Below, one piece after another: positions 6,254 through 7,494 of a stretch of 7,494 nt of DNA. A program made the position numbers and the translations under genes. Source of the DNA: Zavarzinia sp. (GTDB lineage Bacteria > Pseudomonadota > Alphaproteobacteria > Zavarziniales > Zavarziniaceae); the NCBI GenBank assembly GCA_028694545.1, contig JAQVKV010000097.1, forward strand, positions 1 to 7,494. Direction: 5' to 3'. The notes under the pieces are model-generated. The model did no database searches and was not told the DNA's origin. It saw only the letters and a program-made list of their open reading frames with translations. Each line of letters opens with the position of its first letter. The stretch's first letter is position 1.

Positions 6254-7494
6254 TCAGGTCTGCCTGAGGCTAGTGGGGATAGCCAGGGGAAACAACAGGT
6301 CGATGAAGCGCTCCGCCGTCGGCTGCGGTTCGTGATTGGCGAGGCCGGGTCGCTCGTTCGCCTCGATGAAGGCGTAATCGGGCTTCAGGGGCGACTTCAC
6401 CATGAAATCGACCCCGACCACCGGAATGTCGATGGCGCGCGCCACCTTGATGCCGGCGTCGACCAGCGCCGGGTGTACCATATCGGTTACATCGTGGATG
6501 GTGCCACCGGTGTGCAGATTGGCCGTCTTGCGCACGCGCAGTTCGTGCCCCTCGGGCAGGATGCTGTCGAAGCCGAATCCCGCGGCGCGCACCGTGCGTT
6601 CGGTCTCGATGTCCACGGGAATGCGGCTCTCGCCGCCGGTCGCGGCGGCGCGGCGCCGGCTCTGCGCCTCGATCAGATCGCGCACGCTGCGCTTGCCGTC
6701 CCCCACCACCATGGCGGGGCGGCGAACGGCGGCGGCGACGAGGCGATAGTTGATGACGACGAGACGCAGGTCATCCCCTTCCACGCATTCCTCGATCAGC
6801 ACTTCGGCCGAGATCTTGCGCGCTTCCTCGATCGCGACCTCCAGGTCGGCCATGGTGATGATGCCGACGGCGATGCCGCGCCCCTGTTCGCCCCGCGCGG
6901 GTTTGACCACGAGACGGCCGTGCCGATCGAGGAAATCGGCGATGTCGCTTGTATCGGCGGCGGCCGACAATTGATCGGGCACGCGCACGCCGGCGTCCGA
7001 GACGATGCGCCGTGTCACCGCCTTGTCGTCGCAGATCGACATGGCGACGGCCGAGGTCAGTTCAGACAGGCTCTCCCGACAGCGCACGCTGCGCGCGCCG
7101 AAGCTCAGGCGAAAGAAGCCGCCGGCGGCGTCGATCGGTTCGACGTGGATGCCCCGGCGCCGCGCCTCGTTCACGATGATGCCGGCGTAGGGGTTGAAGC
7201 CGTCGTCGATCTCGGGCCCCGAGAACAGACGCTCGTTGATCGGGTTCTTGCGCTTCACCGTGAAATAGGCCATGCGCGCAAAGCCCAGCTTCTCGTAGAG
7301 CGCGATCGCCTGGGCGTTGTCGTGCATCACGGAGAGGTCCATATAGGTGGCGTCCCGCTCGGCGAAAACTTCCGCCAGGTGGCGCACCAGCGCTTCGCCC
7401 ACGCCCGGCTCGCGCGCCTGCGGGTCGACCGCGAGGCACCAGAGCGACGAGCCCTTTTCCTTGTCGCCAAAGACGGCGGCATGATCGACACCGG
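6254..7494 (-). CDS. ngg: N-acetylglutaminylglutamine synthetase (C-terminal part)
   Basis: 412 residues are visible. The reading frame is open through the right edge, and the family is usually near 580-600 aa, so roughly the first 170-190 residues are missing. The visible N-terminal 80 residues are the end of a GNAT acetyltransferase domain: SLWCLAVDPQ strand, then the acetyl-CoA loop AREPGVGEAL, and the NAQAIALYEKLGF helix-strand end. About residues 140-400 are an ATP-grasp ligase like that of cyanophycin synthetase: VVKPARGEQGRG (Lys197), EECVEGDDLR (234-243), GVDFMV (360-365) and the metal-binding IEANERPGL (376-384). This two-domain fusion is the hallmark of Ngg, which in Sinorhizobium meliloti acetylates and joins two glutamines; AsnO then amidates the dipeptide to the osmoprotectant NAGGN. 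The gene is followed 26 bases later by the M42 peptidase. A GTG at 7402 could be called as start by software but would cut through the GNAT domain and is not the real start. Confidence 0.92.
   Translation of the reverse strand, partial: GVDHAAVFGDKEKGSSLWCLAVDPQAREPGVGEALVRHLAEVFAERDATYMDLSVMHDNAQAIALYEKLGFARMAYFTVKRKNPINERLFSGPEIDDGFNPYAGIIVNEARRRGIHVEPIDAAGGFFRLSFGARSVRCRESLSELTSAVAMSICDDKAVTRRIVSDAGVRVPDQLSAAADTSDIADFLDRHGRLVVKPARGEQGRGIAVGIITMADLEVAIEEARKISAEVLIEECVEGDDLRLVVINYRLVAAAVRRPAMVVGDGKRSVRDLIEAQSRRRAAATGGESRIPVDIETERTVRAAGFGFDSILPEGHELRVRKTANLHTGGTIHDVTDMVHPALVDAGIKVARAIDIPVVGVDFMVKSPLKPDYAFIEANERPGLANHEPQPTAERFIDLLFPLAIPTSLRQT

Noticed and set aside
5232..6335. 367-codon plus-strand ORF opposite the M42 peptidase
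   Set aside because: Antisense shadow of a gene with intact catalytic motifs. The translation is repetitive in Asp/Gly/Arg and matches no family I recognise.

Overview
The window reads as chromosomal DNA of a GC-rich Gram-negative bacterium, most likely an alphaproteobacterium. This rests on the high GC content and codon use, a periplasmic gamma-glutamyltransferase and an OmpA-type outer-membrane protein with signal peptides, and the osmoprotectant dipeptide genes known from rhizobia and pseudomonads. I cannot name the genus from sequence alone.

Layout. Positions 1-28 probably hold the first nine codons of a minus-strand gene that leaves the window. Positions 29-610 are a long divergent intergenic region with an 8+8 bp palindrome and a stable hairpin close to the next gene. 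Positions 611-2377 (+) encode an exported gamma-glutamyltransferase. All later genes are on the minus strand. In transcription order (right to left) they are: the C-terminal part of N-acetylglutaminylglutamine synthetase Ngg (7494-6254, cut by the window edge), an M42-family metallopeptidase of the NAGGN system (6227-5058), an OmpA-family beta-barrel protein (4922-3903), and a wax ester synthase/diacylglycerol acyltransferase (3784-2378). The last meets the gamma-glutamyltransferase tail to tail, with the two stop codons touching.

Function. Ngg and the M42 peptidase are two of the three genes of a known osmoprotectant cassette. Ngg joins an acetyltransferase domain to an ATP-grasp ligase and makes N-acetylglutaminylglutamine, and AsnO amidates it to NAGGN. 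The asnO gene should lie just beyond position 7494. The peptidase's role is unsettled and is the most interesting biological question here. The OmpA protein (outer membrane to peptidoglycan link) and the WS/DGAT enzyme (neutral storage lipid) have their own leaders and may be separate transcription units. No mobile element, CRISPR array, rRNA or tRNA was seen. I found no convincing wholly new system; the unexplained parts are the regulatory structures in 29-610 and the role of the NAGGN-linked peptidase.
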